The position numbers and the translations under genes are program-made. 64,000 nt of DNA from Patella vulgata (Eukaryota; Mollusca; Gastropoda; Patellidae). Location of the stretch: the NCBI RefSeq assembly GCF_932274485.2, contig NC_065884.2, positions 72,867,046 to 72,931,045 on the forward strand, in the 5' to 3' direction. Below, in pieces: positions 49,801-55,800 of the stretch. The notes below the pieces were generated by a model, which was not told the DNA's origin, did no database searches, and worked only from the letters and a program-made list of their open reading frames with translations. Each line of letters starts with the position of its first letter. The stretch's first letter is position 1.

Positions 49801-52800
49801 TGAAATTAAATATGTTTATTTAGCCGCTGTGTGTATGAAAAATGTCAAACTAATCAAAGCCGAATCACAAAATAGTCCTCTAATTATTCAATATGGCAGC
49901 GCCCATGAAACATAATTTCACAGAGGCGGTTTTATTTGCGAAAACAAATTTAGGAGTATTTAACCTTGTTTTGAAAGATAAACAGATTGAAACTCTAAAG
50001 ACAGTTAACAATGGTAAAGAATTTATTGCAATATTACCCATAGCACATATTATATATCGCTTTTACGCGAGTGTCAGCGACATGCCGTGTTTACATAAAA
50101 CACACGTGCGTGGGTTATTTTTACTCAGTTGTCTAAACAAAGCGGTCTCGAGTCGATATGTCCCGCCCCAAAATGATCACATGAGCGTTTTAAATGGCGT
50201 ATAATCAGTGCAGTGTCACATTCTGGGAAGTATGACGTAGATGGGTCGCTGCGTGCAGTATGGAGATTTGGTTAGTTTCTATTTATCAAGATTCCTGAAG
50301 AACTGATTATTAAATTGTTTTGGCCTAAATGAGAGTATTATGAAACACCTTGTTTTATTACCTGCCAGGTAAAAGACCAGGTAATAAGCCCATTATGAGG
50401 TTGTTAATTTATAGGATTATATTCTCTCTACCATGATATATTAGAATCAAATATAACTTATTTTATACACTGGTCTCATATTAATACAGGTCTGGATATC
50501 AAGCACCTGTCAGGAGGGGTGGGGGGGTGATAGCCGAATGGTTAGCACGTGCATGCTGTATCATAAAGTCTGTCATTGAGTCAACTGGTATGGTTTCGAT
50601 TCCCCAGTTGTATGTGACAAGAAGTAGGGTCGCATGTCCAACCTCGTGGGTTTTCTCCGGGTTCCCCCACTGCTAAAGACCCCTATGTGCAAGCGAATTA
50701 TCGAAATAAGATTGACCATATGTTAGTCCCAAAATGACCTAGTTTGTGTCGAGTGGACGTTAAACCCCATCTCTTTCTCTCCCAAGCACCTATTACAGAC
50801 ACTGTAACCTGGGTATCATTTAATCTTGTGTATCTAACACTAATTTCTTTGACTTTCATTCAATATCAAATCTCTGTTTAAAACTTCATAAAAATCATTT
50901 AAAATCACAAAAGATCATCTAATTTGTACTTTTCAATTCTGATAATGAGTGTCCAATTTACATGTATACTATTCAAAAAAAGTAGGGGATATTTGATTTT
51001 TAAGTGTTATTAAAGTCACCTAATGAAACTGACGAAGAAACAAATGACAAAATGAAATGAAGTTCACATTCATCGATTTATTCCAAATGATCGTTAGACT
51101 AAGTAAGGCACAGACTGACCATTATAAGGGTAAAATGATACCCGGGGTCAAACAGCAAAGTTACCACAGCATCACAACCAAGTCAGTAACGGGTAAATCC
51201 TCCTCTGTTTGCCAAACAAGCATTGATCCGACTTGGCATACTCCTAATGAGACGTCTAAGGTCATTTTGGTCCAAATTGTCCCATTCCTGTTGCAACGCA
51301 GCAGCAAGTTCTTGGACATTGGCAGGACGTTGTTGACGTTGACGTAACCTCTGTCCAAGCATGTCCCAGACATGCTCGATGGGGGAGAGGTTGGGACTCA
51401 GTGCTGGCCAAGGTAATGTGGTGATGTTCTGTTGTTGGAGGTAACCTGTAACGATCCTGGCCCTGTGACATCTTGCGTTGTCATCCTGGAAGATGAAACG
51501 GCGGCCATGACGTCGTGCGAACGGCACAACATGGACTGCCAAGATGTTGTCCCGGTAGTACTGGCCTGTAACACGCCCTGCAACAACATGTAAAGCCGTT
51601 CTTCCAGCAACAGTGATGCCTCCCCACACCATAACAGAACCACCCCCAAATCGATCATGTCTCATGACGTTAACGTCTTGGAAGCGCTCGTTTCGACGAC
51701 GCCACACCCTCCTACGTCTGTCCAAAAAATCAACAGTGAACCTTGACTCATCTGAAAACATCACATTGCTCCAGCGTCGATTATCCCAGTGTTGACGATC
51801 CCTACACCAACGACGTCTTGCCCGAATGTGATGATCTCTCAAACAAGGGATCACGCGAGGACGTCGGGCGCGAAGGTGACCCCTATGCAGTCGATTCCGA
51901 ATCATCTGGCCACTCACTCTCACACCAGTGTCTGTTTGAAGACGAGCGCTGATCTTATTTGCTGTGATGACACGATTTCTCAAGGCCAAGGTACGGATAA
52001 ATCGATCCTGGGCTTGAGTTGTCGCCCTTGGTCGACCTGAGCGTGGTCTGTCCTGTACAGATTGTGTATCACGGTATCTGGACCATAGCCTGCTTATGAC
52101 AGACTGAGAAACATTCATCGTCCGCGCCACAACTGCCTGTGTTGTGCCGATCTGTAGCATGCCAAGGGCACGTAACCTTTCATTTTGGGTAAGCCGACGC
52201 ATATCAAAATTTGTTTTCTGGTCACTAAAACAATTAAACTGATGTTTCCACCCTGGAATTCAATGCCACAATGACTGTAACATTCAAAGTCAGAGTCGTG
52301 CAAATCTTGGGTTGGACCCCCATGATGATCCCAAGCATCACCTGCATTCCATGCGGTAGCTATTGGTGCGTTTGGGCGTCACATGTAACTGGAAATGTTT
52401 CTTCTGTTAGGTTCTATAGTGACTTTTTTCGTAGTCATTTGCATATTTTAGTATTATGCCCCCAAAATCAAATATCCCCTACTTTTTTTGAATAGTATAT
52501 TTAATTTCTCGATCACTGTTAAAACAAATAAACAACCCAATTGATTATTGATGTATAATGATTGATTTTTGAACAGTGGTCAGGAAATTAAATTGGACAT
52601 TCGTTATCAAAATTAATCAGTCAGCTTTAAACTGGACACAAATTAGATGATTGTTGGATGATTTTTGGTGATTTTAAATAATTTTTACAAGTGTTTTAAA
52701 CAAAGATTTGATATTAAACGAATGTGAAAGAAATTAGTGCTAAATACACAAAATTAAATAATATCTGGTTTACATATATATATATGTAAATGACAGACAC

Positions 52801-55800
52801 CCCAAAAAGATTGTGTATGTGTATGACATTGTCTGTGATAGTTGCTTTATTTCGAGACTTGATTCCCTTCGTTATAAATGAAATATTCAATAACAAATAA
52901 ATCACTTTAAGCAATCTTAACAAAATGTTGAGATTTGAATTGGACTATTTGTGTGAATAAGCCTACTAGATGGCCAGGGAATGGCAGTGATTATATCATC
53001 TTGCTAATCTTTTGGGAAATTGATATAAGAGTAGGGTCCGCTGCCTGGGTAGTATTCTCCTCATCATAGCACATAACATAGTTGCAGCAGAAGAGTTGGA
53101 AGTTAAACTTCTGCCAAACAATGGTTGATTGTTAAGTATTGAGAGTGATGATATTGTTTATATGATATAATACCTGATATATTAAATATTTTACAATAAG
53201 TAATTAGAGACGACTATATTGTATATTATCCTTATTGATTCACACCAATTATCATTGTGAGAGAGAGAGAGAAATGGGGTTTAACGTCCACTCGACACAA
53301 ACTAGGTCATTTCGGGACTAACATATGGTTTAATTTTATTTCAATAATTCGCTTGCGCGTAGGGGTCTTTAGCAGTGGGAGGAAACCGGAGGACCCGGAG
53401 AAAACCCATGAGGTTAGACAGGCAACCCTACTACTTGTCACGTACAACCGGGGATTAATTATCATTGTAATAACATAGTTTATTATGGAACTCGAACTCA
53501 ACCGAAAACAGGAGAGAGAGAGAGAAATGGGGTTTAACATCAACAGCTATGGTGAAATGAAATGAAATGAAATGGGGTTTAACGTCCTACTGTTCTGCTC
53601 CTATACTGGGCTAATGAAGATGGGCATACGCCATACAGTGTGCTATGAGGGAAATTTTGCCCGGGCAGCGGCACTATCGCCTACTCTTACATGTATATCG
53701 AATTCCAACTGCCAGGGGATCTTTTACGTGCATTCCAATGTATACACAGGACCTCGGTTTTTCGTTTCATCCAAAGGACTAGACAGCTGTCCTTATCAGG
53801 CCCTCTGTTCTGCATCACTGACAAGGAGGAAACCACGTCGGAAAATCCCTATGAACTTTCTCGGCCAATGCAGGGATCGAACACCCGACCTCCAGGCTAG
53901 CGAGCCGGCGTCTAACCCACCTAGCCACCGTGGCTCCCTAACAGCTATGGTGCCAGCAACAGCTAGTAAATGGTCCTATTCACATATCTCAGACTGTTTC
54001 AGGCTGTTTGTGGATGAAGCTGTATTAATATATTACTCTAATTGTCTACAAGGAACTTGTTTACTCATTATTTACATGTAATCAGAGAGATAGAGGAAGA
54101 AATAGGGTTTAACATTCATTCGACACAAACTAGGTCATTTCGGGACTAACATATGGTTTAATTTTATTTCAATAATTCGCTTGCACATAGGGGTCTTTAG
54201 CAGTGGGAGGAAACCGGAGGACCCGGAGAAAACCCACAAGGTTGGACAGGCGACCCTACTCCTTGTCATGTACAACCGGGAATCGAAACCACGTCAGTTG
54301 ACTCAAGGACAGGCCTTATGATACAGCGTGCACGTGCTAACCATTCGGCCATCCAACCCCCCCACATGTAACGGTTAAATCTAAGGACATTTTGTTTTCT
54401 GGAATTATTTTTATACACCCACATGATCTGTATGAAATTGTTTTGCACAAAAGTATAAATATGTGACAACCTTTGTTGACTGCTGGTACGATTTAGCTGC
54501 TATGGGTGTATGTTTTGTTGCCCGGCAACTTATTTTATGTTAGACTATTGGTCCACTGCTGTATTTAGCTGAACCAATGAGTTCTCTTGTTTTATTGTCA
54601 ATCTAGAATGTTTCTAACTTTATTTTCAGGATATCTGACCGAGGTGGTGGTATTCCTCACAGCTATGTAAATAAAGTATGGGATTATAACTTTACGACGT
54701 CTGGAAGCCTGTCAGATGATCGAATAGATGGAGGTCTCTTCGGACAAGTTATGAACGCCTCCAATTCTGGTCCTATGCCTGGAAAAATGCATGGGTATGA
54801 ATAATTTTATTATTTTGGTATTGGTTGGGGAGGGGGGTGTAGATGATAAGGTCGTCAACAGGTCGTTAAAGTTAAAGTGCATACTAGTTCAATTATGGCG
54901 GTAGACAAGATGCTAGCGCTCTAAGTGGTCTTGCACATGCTCATTAGATCTGTTCATGCGACTGCTTGTTCATTTAAAGCAATGAAACGAAACGTAAATA
55001 TATGTTCTAAGAATATAAGTTCTTATATTATACCACTCTCAAACAAATCATTCTCTAGCAGAATATACAGGTGACAATCCTATGGAATACAATTACTGCT
55101 TATTACTGGAATAAACAGGTGACAATTCTATAGAATACAATTACTGCTTATTACTGAGCGACGTTTCCACTAGGCTTCTCTAGTCATTATCAAGCAGTGA
55201 TGATACTGATGTCTGATAAATTGTTTCAATGGCATTTAGTATTTGAACCAGAGTATACAGGTGGCAATTCGATGGAATACAATTACTGCTTATTACTGAA
55301 GGATGTTTAGAGTATGTATATTTTATCATTGCTTGATAATGACTAGAGAAGCCTAGTCGAAACGTCTCTCAATAATAAGCAGTAATTGTATTCCATAAAA
55401 TTGATAATGACTAAAGAAGCCTAGTGGAAACGTCGCTCAATAATAAGCAGTAATTGTATTCCATAAAATTTGGCGTTGATTGATTCGGTCAAACGATCCA
55501 GACGAATTAACTCCAGTTCAATTAAGCGGTGCACATATTTATCATTTGTTCGAATTGTTTGACCGAATCAATCGGTGCCAAATTTTATTTGGCCAAATGA
55601 GTGAACACAATAGGTTAATGCTTCGTCCGATTCACCAGTCGATTGCATCACCTTTCACGTCACATGATTAAACATGGTGGCAACCATGTTTTCAAACAAT
55701 CACGTGACTTCTCGATACGAGTGGATGGTGAGTGGTGATTGGCTAATGAATTCTACATTTGGGCGAATGCCTCAGCGAAGCGGACCTACTAGGCAAATAT

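Larger units (their letters stand above)
50789..52774. mobile_element. MITE M4, split by the intact Tc1-like transposon
   Basis: Outer arms (50789-50960 and about 52610-52774) are imperfect inverted repeats: the left carries ACTGTAACCTGGGTATCA and TTTAAAATCAC, the right their reverse complements. A related partial copy is at 56495-56808. The Tc1-like element sits inside. Confidence 0.65.
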
